Assembly: GCA_041497995.1 (NCBI GenBank)
Contig: JBGQHM010000183.1
Location: forward strand, 1-12,847
DNA: 12,847 bases
DNA from: DATKMS01 sp041497995
GTDB lineage: Bacteria; Desulfobacterota; Binatia; HRBIN30
Direction: 5' to 3'
The position numbers were made by a program, and so were the translations under genes. Below are positions 1 through 6,214 of this stretch, one piece after another. How positions within the stretch are numbered: position 1 is the stretch's first letter; every line of letters starts with the position of its first letter. The notes beneath the pieces are model-generated. The model was not told the DNA's origin, ran no database searches, and saw only the letters and a list, made by a program, of their open reading frames with translations.

Positions 1-1227
1 CAGGAGCTGCTGCAAGTCGATGATCGTCCGCACCTCGTGCGCAAACTCGGTGAACGCCTGCCGGAAGTTCACGGTTCGACGATAGAGGCGCCGGTCGATG
101 ATCGCTTGAAAGCGCTGCCGCAGCGGCTGGAACAGGACCGCGATCGCCAGCGTCGACCCGGCAACCGCCAGATTCGATTCCTGCCCCGTGACCGCCTGCA
201 GGAGTATCTGGAGCATCCCAACGGTGACGAAGTATACGAGGAGGAGTGCACCGGTGAGCGCGGCATAGACGAGCGATCGATTGATGAGTGTGTCGACTTC
301 CCACAGACGATAGCGCAGCAGCGCGAACGCCACGGTGATGGGAACCGTCATCACGGAGAAGTAGAACGCCGGGACGCCAACGAGTGCGAAGACGACGCGT
401 GGCACGCCAGGTGTTCGGACCGCAGGGATAAAGATGGCGGGTAGTTGGAAGAGGATGATGCCGATGACCGCCACCCCGACGCCGAACACGCACCACTTGA
501 TCTGCTGGCGTTGCGTCGGATCTGTGAGACGGAAATAGCGCTGCACCTGCGCGATGCCGGCGGTGATGAAGCCACCGATGGCGAGCAGCAAGATCAGGAA
601 CGACATCCACGGTCCCGGATCGAGCGCGCCCGCGACCAGGCGACCGTCCGGCCGCGCAAACTGTGGAAGGAAGACGTAGCGCACCACGATGCAGATCGCC
701 CAGAAGACGGTCATTGGCAGCGTGTACCGGGGAACGAATCGGCCGTCAGGAAACAGCACCAGGCAGACGATGGAGCAGATGTTCGCCAGGCAGGTCACGG
801 AGACCGCGAAGGTGCGCCATTCCGGAGACACCACAGCGAAGGAATCTTCGGGGCGTATCATCCCTGCTCCCTGCGCGATGATGCCGAAGGAGATCAGAAT
901 CGTCAGCCAGTTGTCCGGCTTGCGCAGGAAGATGAGCAGCCCGACCGCAGCGAAGACGGCGAACAGGAGCAGGTCCAAACCGGTCAGGTAGGTGAACAGG
1001 AAGCGCTCGGACAGGCCAAGTGCAGCGAGGCCTGCGGCGTTGTCCGCAGCCAGCCCGCGCAGCTGCGTCATCCGCGCCGGCTCCAGCCCGCTGAGGAAGG
1101 TCAACGCCAGCGCCACGCCTACGACCCACGTCCCCCAAGCCACGCGCAGCCGCAGCCCGCGGAGCTTGGCGCTCATTCCCTTCGGCTCGGTTGCCCTGCC
1201 GGAATCGAGTACGTAACGGCTGGCCAT
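1..1227 (-). CDS. Multi-TM sensor protein, probable histidine kinase N-terminal part (partial)
   Basis: An open minus-strand frame of 409 codons runs from an ATG at 1227 off the left edge without a stop. The product is mostly membrane: hydrophobic stretches lie at about residues 29-47, 81-101, 107-124, 139-159, 169-188, 207-227, 243-267, 278-304, 316-345 and 353-368. Recognisable motifs are FPDGRFVPRY (159-168), RQQIKWCVFG (240-249), LRYRLWEVDTLINR (304-317) and a basic segment IIDRRLYRR (376-384). From family knowledge this arrangement is the membrane sensor part of signalling proteins that continue into GAF and histidine-kinase (or sometimes cyclase) domains. The visible end, FAHEVRTIIDLQQLL, looks like the helix leading into a GAF domain. 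The output domain lies outside the window, so kinase activity is inferred. No clear Shine-Dalgarno precedes this ATG; a second ATG at codon 18 has AAGGGA directly in front but too close. The gene is divergent from the receiver gene at 1491, its likely partner. Confidence 0.82.
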   Translation of the reverse strand, partial: MASRYVLDSGRATEPKGMSAKLRGLRLRVAWGTWVVGVALALTFLSGLEPARMTQLRGLAADNAAGLAALGLSERFLFTYLTGLDLLLFAVFAAVGLLIFLRKPDNWLTILISFGIIAQGAGMIRPEDSFAVVSPEWRTFAVSVTCLANICSIVCLVLFPDGRFVPRYTLPMTVFWAICIVVRYVFLPQFARPDGRLVAGALDPGPWMSFLILLLAIGGFITAGIAQVQRYFRLTDPTQRQQIKWCVFGVGVAVIGIILFQLPAIFIPAVRTPGVPRVVFALVGVPAFYFSVMTVPITVAFALLRYRLWEVDTLINRSLVYAALTGALLLVYFVTVGMLQILLQAVTGQESNLAVAGSTLAIAVLFQPLRQRFQAIIDRRLYRRTVNFRQAFTEFAHEVRTIIDLQQLL

Positions 1228-1490
1228 TGTGGCTGGCGTTACACAGCACGGCGGATGCCAAGGCGCCTGGCTTGGCGATTCTAATCCGAGCGTCGCTGGA
1301 CGTACGGAACCGGGCGCTGCTCTGACTGCAGCGACAGAACCCTGACGATCCCTCGCACCCTCCCCTTCTGGTTTTCCAGGTACCCGACGTGCACAACTTG
1401 GCATGGACAACCTCGGGCAGGTCGTATTACTCTTCGGCCCTCGCGGCCGCACAGGGAACAAAGTACGGCACGGCGAGAAGGAGGCGTGCC

Positions 1491-1907
1491 GTGGCGGCCC
1501 AACGTAAAACTGTTCTCGTCGTGGATGATGAAGAAGCACTACGAACACTGGCAGCGAAGCTGATCGAGAGACGCGGTCACAGCGTCTTGACGGCAGCGAA
1601 CGGGACCGAAGCTCTCGACATGCTCGCGCGTGGCACGGCGATCGACCTCCTCGTGCTCGACGTCGTGATGCCCGGTCTGAGCGGTCTGCAGACGCTCGAA
1701 GAGATCCGCAAACGGGGCCATGCCGAGCTGCCCGTCGTGCTACTGACTGCGCAATCGAAGGACGAAGATATTCTCGGCGGCTATCAGAAGGGAGCGGACT
1801 GTTACCTCACGAAGCCCTTGCAGCCGAGCGCGCTGCTCAACATCGTCGACTATCTGATCGGCGACCTCACGCCCGCGGAACGCGCCAAGCTCGAGCCACT
1901 CTTGTAG
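1491..1907 (+). CDS. Single-domain response regulator (CheY-like receiver)
   Basis: This 138-residue protein consists of one phospho-receiver domain with no DNA-binding or enzymatic output domain. The acidic pocket is D12/D13, the phospho-acceptor is D57 in LVLDVVMPG, the switch Thr is T87 in LLTAQ, and the conserved Lys is K108 in LTKPL. A short C-terminal tail (TPAERAKLEPLL) follows. I chose the GTG start because AAGGAGG at 1478-1484 sits six bases before it and because residue 2 leads straight into the first strand. An upstream in-frame ATG at 1389 would add 34 residues unlike any receiver domain. The gene is divergent from the membrane sensor at 1-1227, so it probably receives phosphate from that protein or a similar kinase. 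It would act by binding a protein target or relaying phosphate onward. Function of the target is unknown. Confidence 0.93.
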   Translation: MAAQRKTVLVVDDEEALRTLAAKLIERRGHSVLTAANGTEALDMLARGTAIDLLVLDVVMPGLSGLQTLEEIRKRGHAELPVVLLTAQSKDEDILGGYQKGADCYLTKPLQPSALLNIVDYLIGDLTPAERAKLEPLL

Positions 1908-1971
1908 AGGCTCGTCAGCTGCGCTCGCCCGTCAGAGAGAGTATCACGTCAGTTGCCACAGGGAGGTCCTC

Positions 1972-2598
1972 ATGAGCGATCGAGATCCGCACTCCATCCA
2001 AACGGTCGAACAACTGCGAGCGATCATCGGCGAGCCCTCGCCGGTCACCCCTTTGAAGGTCGATGTCGCCCTGAACGAGTATGCGCGAGCCTTCATTGCC
2101 CGCGCGCCGTTCCTAGTTCTGTCGACCTCCGACGCGGCGGGTAAGCAGGACGTCTCGCCCAAGGGAGACACTCCGGGTTTCGTGGCGATCGAGGATGATC
2201 GCACCTTGCTGATTCCGGATCGCAAGGGTAACAAGCTCATCTTCAGCTTGCAGAACATTCTGGCGAACCCACGCATCGGTATGCTGTTCATCATCCCTGG
2301 CGTCCGGGAAACCTTCCGAGTGAACGGCAGCGCCGAGTTGACCGGCGACCCCGCCATCCTCGAGCGCCTGTCCGCCCGCGGTCAGCCGGCGCTGCTGGCC
2401 ATCCGCGTCACCGTCGAGGAATGTTTCTTCCACTGCGCCAAGGCGTTCATTCGGTCACAGCTCTGGCAGCCCGCGTCCTGGCCCGCCGTCGACCGCATCT
2501 CCTTCGGGAAGATGTTCGCAGCCAAGTTGGGCGCTGACGATCAGGTGGCTCAGCAGATCGATCAACTCGTGGAGGACGACTACAAGACCGGTCTGTAG
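1972..2598 (+). CDS. PPOX-type FMN-dependent flavoprotein (MSMEG_1061-like)
   Basis: The product is 208 residues with the split-barrel fold of the pyridoxamine 5'-phosphate oxidase superfamily. Residues 41-51 (FIARAPFLVLS) form the first strand. VSPKGDTPGF (61-70), the cofactor-site basic run DRKGNKL (83-89) and ETFRVNGSAEL (113-123) match the family, and a C-terminal HCAKAFIRSQLW (154-165) is typical of the MSMEG_1061-like branch. Members bind FMN or related flavins and many are cytosolic reductases of unknown substrate, so a pyridoxal-phosphate synthesis role should not be assumed. The ATG at 1972 follows AGGGAGGT at 1960-1967. It begins 64 bases after the receiver gene and may be co-transcribed with it. 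Its last codons overlap the 3' end of the convergent diiron gene by 19 bases. Confidence 0.88.
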   Translation: MSDRDPHSIQTVEQLRAIIGEPSPVTPLKVDVALNEYARAFIARAPFLVLSTSDAAGKQDVSPKGDTPGFVAIEDDRTLLIPDRKGNKLIFSLQNILANPRIGMLFIIPGVRETFRVNGSAELTGDPAILERLSARGQPALLAIRVTVEECFFHCAKAFIRSQLWQPASWPAVDRISFGKMFAAKLGADDQVAQQIDQLVEDDYKTGL

Positions 2599-3446
2599 CT
2601 TTGAGCTGACGCCCATCGCGATGCCGGGGCGTGACCGAGCGTACGATGTCCGACATCTGCAGGCCTGGCGTCCGCACATCGATCGAGCCAGTGCTCCAAC
2701 ATGGCAGCATCCCCAAAACCAGGGAGCCGGCGGATGGTATCGTCGACTTTGCGTGCTGCAACAGCGCCGTCGCCTCCCGAGAACAGGTACTGTGCAAGGA
2801 ATCGTGTCTCGTCAGCCGGCTGAACACCACTGCCAACGGGTGCCCAGAAGTGATCGACGAGGCGGCGTGCGATCCACGCGACGCGTGGCGACACGAGGCG
2901 GTGCTGCGCTTGTTGAAAGTAGAAGCCGAAGTGGCGCGACTCGTCGCGCACGATGCGCGATAGCAGCTCGGACAGGATCGGGTGGTCGGCCAGCGCGGCG
3001 AGTCGGTTATAGGCCGTCACTGCGGTGAGCTCGTTGATGGCACCCCAGACCATGTGCACGCCGACGAAGTCCGGCCACGCCCGCGATACCAGCGAGATCC
3101 CAATCGCCTGCACCCGCTCGGCGAGCGTCCCAGCCGACCGCGGTCGCGGCTCCACGGGTTGACCGGCAGCAGCGAGAAATCGGGCCAGCACCCGACCATG
3201 TAACGTCTCTTCATAGATCCAGCACGCCAAGAACGTCGCGACAGCCGGATCATCCATCGCGCGGGTCGACAGCAACTCGCGCAGGTAGACAATCGTGTGG
3301 ACTTCGGTGTCTTGCATGTAGCGCAAGACCCGCAGGGCGCCGGCTGGCATCCTGTGCTTCGGGATGTCATCCCATGGCAGGTCGGACACGTCGAGCGCGC
3401 CGGACCGCGTGACATACTCGTCGAGGTCGATGGCTTTCATTGCCAT
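2580..3446 (-). CDS. Ferritin-like / diiron protein (acyl-ACP desaturase-like four-helix bundle)
   Basis: This 288-residue protein carries the ligand pattern of a carboxylate-bridged diiron site. It has a helix-1 Glu (E48 in DTEVHTIVYLREL), an ExxH in YEETLHG (E80, H83), a helix-3 Glu (E139 in AINELTAV) and a second ExxH in RDESRHFGFY (E169, H172). This E...ExxH...E...ExxH order is shared by acyl-ACP desaturases, aminoacyl-type diiron oxygenases and related ferritin-like proteins. The substrate cannot be read from the sequence; an oxidative role on a lipid or small molecule is inference. There is no signal peptide or membrane span, so it is probably cytosolic. No good Shine-Dalgarno precedes the ATG at 3446, and the ATG two codons later is an alternative. 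It is convergent with the flavoprotein (19-base overlap) and divergent from the ABC-F gene, 117 bases away. Confidence 0.82.
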   Translation of the reverse strand: MAMKAIDLDEYVTRSGALDVSDLPWDDIPKHRMPAGALRVLRYMQDTEVHTIVYLRELLSTRAMDDPAVATFLACWIYEETLHGRVLARFLAAAGQPVEPRPRSAGTLAERVQAIGISLVSRAWPDFVGVHMVWGAINELTAVTAYNRLAALADHPILSELLSRIVRDESRHFGFYFQQAQHRLVSPRVAWIARRLVDHFWAPVGSGVQPADETRFLAQYLFSGGDGAVAARKVDDTIRRLPGFGDAAMLEHWLDRCADARPADVGHRTLGHAPASRWASAQSYRPVL

Positions 3447-3477
3447 GCTATACGTAGGAGAACGCCCAGCGGATTTC

Positions 3478-3507
3478 GGGGCTGCTCACCTCTCCGCGAG
3501 GAGCCCC
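3478..3507. promoter_or_regulatory. GC-rich hairpin in the divergent intergenic region before the ABC-F gene
   Basis: GGGGCT (3478-3483) pairs with AGCCCC (3502-3507), and inside it CCTC (3489-3492) pairs with GAGG (3498-3501) around a five-base loop, leaving a five-base bulge. It lies in the 117-base gap between the diiron gene and the ABC-F gene, about 57 bases before the ABC-F ATG. ABC-F genes are sometimes controlled by leader attenuation, so this could be a leader structure, but no leader peptide or T-run accompanies it. Confidence 0.25.
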
Positions 3508-3563
3508 CAGCGACCGGCGAAAGCGTGCGGACGCCCACCATTCACGCTAGAACGTGCCCCTTC

Positions 3564-5183
3564 ATGATTCGACTCGATCAGATCAGCAAGCAGCACGGCC
3601 GCCAGATCTTGTTCGTCGAGGCGGCAGCCGCCGTCCACCGCGGCGAAAAAATCGGACTGGTCGGCCCGAACGGGGCTGGCAAGTCCACCATCTTCCGCCT
3701 CATCACCGGCGAAGAGCTGCCCGACGACGGCCAGGTGTCGGTCGATCGCGGCGTGACTATTGGCCACTTCAACCAGGACGTTGGCGAGATGTCCGGCCGG
3801 TCCCTCGTTGCCGAGGTGATGAACGGCGTCGGGCCGGTGTCCGACGTGGCGGCCGAGCTCCGCGACCTCGAGGAGTCGATGGCAGATCCGGCGCGCGCCG
3901 CCGACATGGACCTGCTCATCGGGCGCTACGGCGAAGCGCAAGCGCGCTTCGAGGATCTCGACGGCTATGCGCTCGATGCGAGGGCGCGCGAGATTCTCGC
4001 CGGGCTCGGCTTCACCCAGGAGATGATGGATGGCGACGTCGGCCGCCTATCCGGCGGCTGGAAGATGCGCGCCGCGCTGGCGCGTATCCTCCTCATGCGG
4101 CCCAGTGCCATGCTGCTCGACGAGCCCTCCAACCATCTCGACATCGAATCGCTCATCTGGCTGGAGCACTTTCTGCAGACCTACGAGGGAGCGCTGCTCA
4201 TGACCTCGCACGACCGCGAGTTCATGAACCGCATCGTCAACCGCGTCATCGAGATCGACGGCGGTGAGCTGAGCAGCTACTCGGGCGACTACGACTTCTA
4301 CGAAGCGCAGCGCACCTTGAGCGAGGCACAGGCTGAAATGGCGTACCAGCGCCAGCAGGCGAAGCTCGCCAAGGAGATGCGCTTCATCGAGCGCTTCAAG
4401 GCCCAGTCCGCCAAGGCGGCCCAGGTGCAGTCGCGCATCAAGCAGCTCGACAAGATCGAAAAGCTCGAGCCGCCTAAACGACGCAGCACCCTGGTCTTCG
4501 ACTTCCCGCCCTGCCCGCGCTCCGGCGACGACATGGTGAAGATCGAAGGCCTGCGCAAGGCGTACGGCGCCAACGTCATCTATGATGGCCTCGACCTCGT
4601 CATTCGGCGCGGCGAGCGCTGGGCGGTGATGGGCGTCAACGGCGCCGGCAAGTCGACGTTGCTGAAGCTGGTCGCCGGCGAGAGCACGCCCGACGCTGGC
4701 GCGATCAAGCTAGGCGCCGGCGTCAAGCTGGGCTACTTCGCGCAACATGCGATGGAAGTGCTGGCGCCGCAGCGCACTGTGCTGGAAACCCTCGAGCAGG
4801 CCTTCCCGCTTGCCAACGGCGGCGCGCTCCGCGCACTGGCGGGCTGCTTCGGATTCTCGGGCGACGACATCGACAAGACCTGCCGCATCCTGTCGGGCGG
4901 CGAGAAGGCACGCTTGGTCATCGCCCGCATTCTTTACGACCGCCCCAACTTCCTCGTCCTCGACGAACCCACCAACCACCTCGACATGGCCACGAAGGAC
5001 ATGCTCGTGCGCGCCCTCGCCGACTACGAAGGAACCATGCTGTTCGTGTCGCACGACCGCCGGTTTCTGGCCCAGCTCTCCAACCGCGTCCTCGAGCTCA
5101 CGGCCAACGGTCCGCTGCCCTATGGCGGCGGCTATCTGGAGTACGTCGCCGCCAGCGGCCACGAAGCACCGGGGCTGCGCTGA
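3564..5183 (+). CDS. ABC-F family ATPase (ribosome-associated translation factor)
   Basis: The product is 539 residues with two ABC ATPase domains and no membrane spans. Domain 1 has Walker A GPNGAGKST (34-42), signature LSGGW (162-166), Walker B with D186/E187 followed by SNHLD, and H-loop H216. A charged helical linker spans about 235-320 and is rich in Lys, Arg, Glu and Gln. Domain 2 has Walker A GVNGAGKST (357-365), signature LSGGEKAR (443-450), Walker B D467/E468 followed by TNHLD, and H497. ABC-F proteins bind the ribosomal E site and modulate translation or confer protection from antibiotics. The length is closest to the YbiT-type group, and the sequence looks like a housekeeping proteobacterial ABC-F; I see no reason to call it a resistance factor. 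The ATG at 3564 starts exactly at the expected strand (MIRLDQISKQ). In-frame sequence upstream reaches 3297 but overlaps the divergent diiron gene and is unlike the family. No strong Shine-Dalgarno is seen. Confidence 0.95.
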   Translation: MIRLDQISKQHGRQILFVEAAAAVHRGEKIGLVGPNGAGKSTIFRLITGEELPDDGQVSVDRGVTIGHFNQDVGEMSGRSLVAEVMNGVGPVSDVAAELRDLEESMADPARAADMDLLIGRYGEAQARFEDLDGYALDARAREILAGLGFTQEMMDGDVGRLSGGWKMRAALARILLMRPSAMLLDEPSNHLDIESLIWLEHFLQTYEGALLMTSHDREFMNRIVNRVIEIDGGELSSYSGDYDFYEAQRTLSEAQAEMAYQRQQAKLAKEMRFIERFKAQSAKAAQVQSRIKQLDKIEKLEPPKRRSTLVFDFPPCPRSGDDMVKIEGLRKAYGANVIYDGLDLVIRRGERWAVMGVNGAGKSTLLKLVAGESTPDAGAIKLGAGVKLGYFAQHAMEVLAPQRTVLETLEQAFPLANGGALRALAGCFGFSGDDIDKTCRILSGGEKARLVIARILYDRPNFLVLDEPTNHLDMATKDMLVRALADYEGTMLFVSHDRRFLAQLSNRVLELTANGPLPYGGGYLEYVAASGHEAPGLR

Positions 5184-5245
5184 GCGTCGATCACCACGAC
5201 CGCCATCACCCGCGGGAGGTAACCGACGGGGGCGAGCGGCGGCAT

Positions 5246-5398
5246 CACCAGCCCGATGGCCTGCAGATCAATCCGTTCGTGTATCTGCGCGACGTCATCG
5301 AGCGCGTCTCGACGTATCCAGCGCGGATGGTCTTGGAGTTGACGCCGCGCGAGTGGAAGCGCCTGCGGCAGAACTCTGTGGCGAAAGCCGCCGCCTGA
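5246..5398 (+). pseudogene. IS66-family transposase (TnpC) C-terminal remnant
   Basis: About 48 codons ending in a TGA at 5396-5398 encode INPFVYLRDVIERVSTYPAR, then VLELTPREWKRL. This matches the short IS66 C-terminal element found after the DDE domain (pattern: NP-x-x-YLRDVLER...HPA...ELLP..W). The frame remains open upstream into the end of the ABC-F gene, but nothing there resembles the IS66 catalytic domain, and there is no start codon with a ribosome binding site. The fragment begins close to the ABC-F stop at 5183, so the element's body has been lost. No terminal inverted repeat was recognised. It is a dead fragment marking an old insertion. Confidence 0.72.
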
Positions 5399-5440
5399 AG
5401 CAGCACCTGGGGTAGACTCGGGCAAGCACCACTCCGGGTG

Positions 5441-5456
5441 CAGGCGGGACCGCCTG
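5441..5456. terminator. Short perfect hairpin between the IS66 remnant and the cupin gene
   Basis: CAGGCGG (5441-5447) and CCGCCTG (5450-5456) form a perfect 7-bp inverted repeat with a two-base centre, 16 bases past the cupin stop codon on the minus strand. A loop of two bases would open a pair or two in RNA. There is no T-run on either strand, so it is at best a weak terminator for the cupin gene or a leftover end of the IS66 element. Confidence 0.25.
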
Positions 5457-5471
5457 CGGCCCCAGCGGGCC

Positions 5472-5840
5472 TCATTTGCGCCACGGCAAGTCGATCACCA
5501 TACCGTCCGGCAGCTTCACCGTACCGCCGATCGGCATGGCACTGACGAACTCGCTTTCGGTTTCGGCGAAGATCTGGTGCACCTGGGCCGGCGGCAGGAT
5601 CAGCGTGTCACCGGGCTGGTAACGTACCTCACGATCGGCCACCGTCGCCCGGCCGCTTCCCTTCAGGAACAGGACCACTTCCTCCGTGTCGTGGCTGTGC
5701 GGCGGAGTCGCCGAATTGGCGTCCATGCGGCCGTGCCACATCTCGACCTGTTGCGCGCCGCTCGTGGGTGTGGCCACGCCGGCGATGTGGTTGCCTTGCA
5801 TGCTGTGGACCTGATTCTGCGCCTTACGAAACACGGACAT
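5472..5840 (-). CDS. Small cupin-domain protein
   Basis: This 122-residue single-cupin protein has motif 1 HSHDTEE with metal ligands H48, H50 and E54, then GSGRATV (61-67). Motif 2 is QPGDTLILPPAQVHQI, with P76, G77, D78 and metal ligand H88. Together they supply the usual three-His, one-Glu metal site. Such proteins bind Mn, Fe, Ni or Zn and range from dioxygenases and isomerases to simple sugar or ligand binders, so the reaction cannot be assigned. It is cytosolic by sequence. The ATG at 5840 is preceded by GGGAGG at 5848-5853, a good Shine-Dalgarno. It stands alone on the minus strand between two gene fragments, so it probably has its own promoter in 5841-5933. Confidence 0.9.
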   Translation of the reverse strand: MSVFRKAQNQVHSMQGNHIAGVATPTSGAQQVEMWHGRMDANSATPPHSHDTEEVVLFLKGSGRATVADREVRYQPGDTLILPPAQVHQIFAETESEFVSAMPIGGTVKLPDGMVIDLPWRK

Positions 5841-5910
5841 GATTCAACCTCCCAAAACAATGATCGTCTGCGGCGTGGACGGACACCTCCCGGCCAACAT
5901 TCCTGATCGC

Positions 5911-5926
5911 GAGTGAATTGTCACTC
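5911..5926. promoter_or_regulatory. Inverted repeat upstream of the cupin gene (possible operator)
   Basis: GAGTGA (5911-5916) and TCACTC (5921-5926) are a perfect 6-bp inverted repeat with a four-base AT-rich centre. It lies 71-86 bases before the cupin start. On the minus strand it contains GTGACA, a near-match to a -35 box, but the corresponding -10 (AATGTT at a 17-base spacing) is poor. A dimeric regulator site is possible but unproved. Confidence 0.25.
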
Positions 5927-5933
5927 CGAAATT

Positions 5934-6053
5934 TCACTTCGAGGTTCGCTCCTGGATCTCGATGGGGTTGCCGTCGGGATCGCGCGTGAAGAATCGATTG
6001 CCGCTCGGAATCTCCCGTTCGTGTTCGATCGACGGGACTCGGTGGTCCCTCCA
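5934..6053 (-). pseudogene. VOC (glyoxalase/dioxygenase fold) C-terminal remnant
   Basis: Reading the minus strand to a TGA at 5934-5936, 39 codons encode a tail containing DHRVPS, then EIPSGNRFFTRDPDGNPIEI and QERTSK. The segment RFFTRDPDGNPIEIQE is the diagnostic last strand of VOC-superfamily proteins, including the metal-binding Glu. A TGA at 6054-6056 closes the frame upstream, and the rest of a roughly 120-residue gene is not seen in any frame of 6054-6214. It is a truncated gene, unlikely to be expressed. The intact VOC gene at 8807-9208 ends with a similar DPDGHRIE motif but differs elsewhere, so this is not a recent copy. Confidence 0.72.
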
Positions 6054-6214
6054 TCATACTGCGTACCAACGCGGCAGCTCTTGGCGGATGGGGTTAGTCA
6101 CCTTTCAATTGCCCACAAATGTTGCCGCGCAGTTAGTAGTTCATTATGGGCTATCCCCCCGCGGCACGACATGAGGATGACTTCCGGCGGTATCGTGAAA
6201 TACGCCGCCCCGAC
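6054..6214. other. Intergenic stretch downstream of the TPR cyclase, no gene seen
   Basis: Only a weak imperfect hairpin stands out: GGCGGTAT (6186-6193) against ATACGCCGCC (6200-6209), with one bulged base, a few bases after the cyclase stop codon. It lacks a following T-run. A 15-codon open stretch (containing NPIRQELPRWYAV) in the same frame as the VOC remnant was not recognised. Confidence 0.4.

Noticed and set aside
37..1284. Plus-strand open frames of 135 and 279 codons
   Set aside because: They are highly charged, low-complexity translations opposite the membrane sensor, whose minus-strand frame shows clear transmembrane segments and family motifs.
1404..1430. Promoter TGGACA-N15-TATTAC for the receiver gene
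   Set aside because: A 15-base spacer is two short of optimal and the -10 matches only four of six; not strong enough to annotate.
1389..1490. 34-residue N-terminal extension of the receiver protein
   Set aside because: The GTG at 1491 has a strong ribosome binding site and begins the domain correctly; the extension has no similarity to anything.
3297..3563. 89-residue N-terminal extension of the ABC-F protein
   Set aside because: It overlaps the divergent diiron gene and ABC-F proteins start at the MIRLD-type strand.
4747..5415. Second plus-strand coding frame overlapping the end of the ABC-F gene
   Set aside because: It is a Ser/Arg/Pro/Thr-rich shadow frame of the ABC-F gene with no recognisable domain.
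6186..6209. Intrinsic terminator after the TPR cyclase
   Set aside because: The hairpin is imperfect and no T-run follows on the minus strand.
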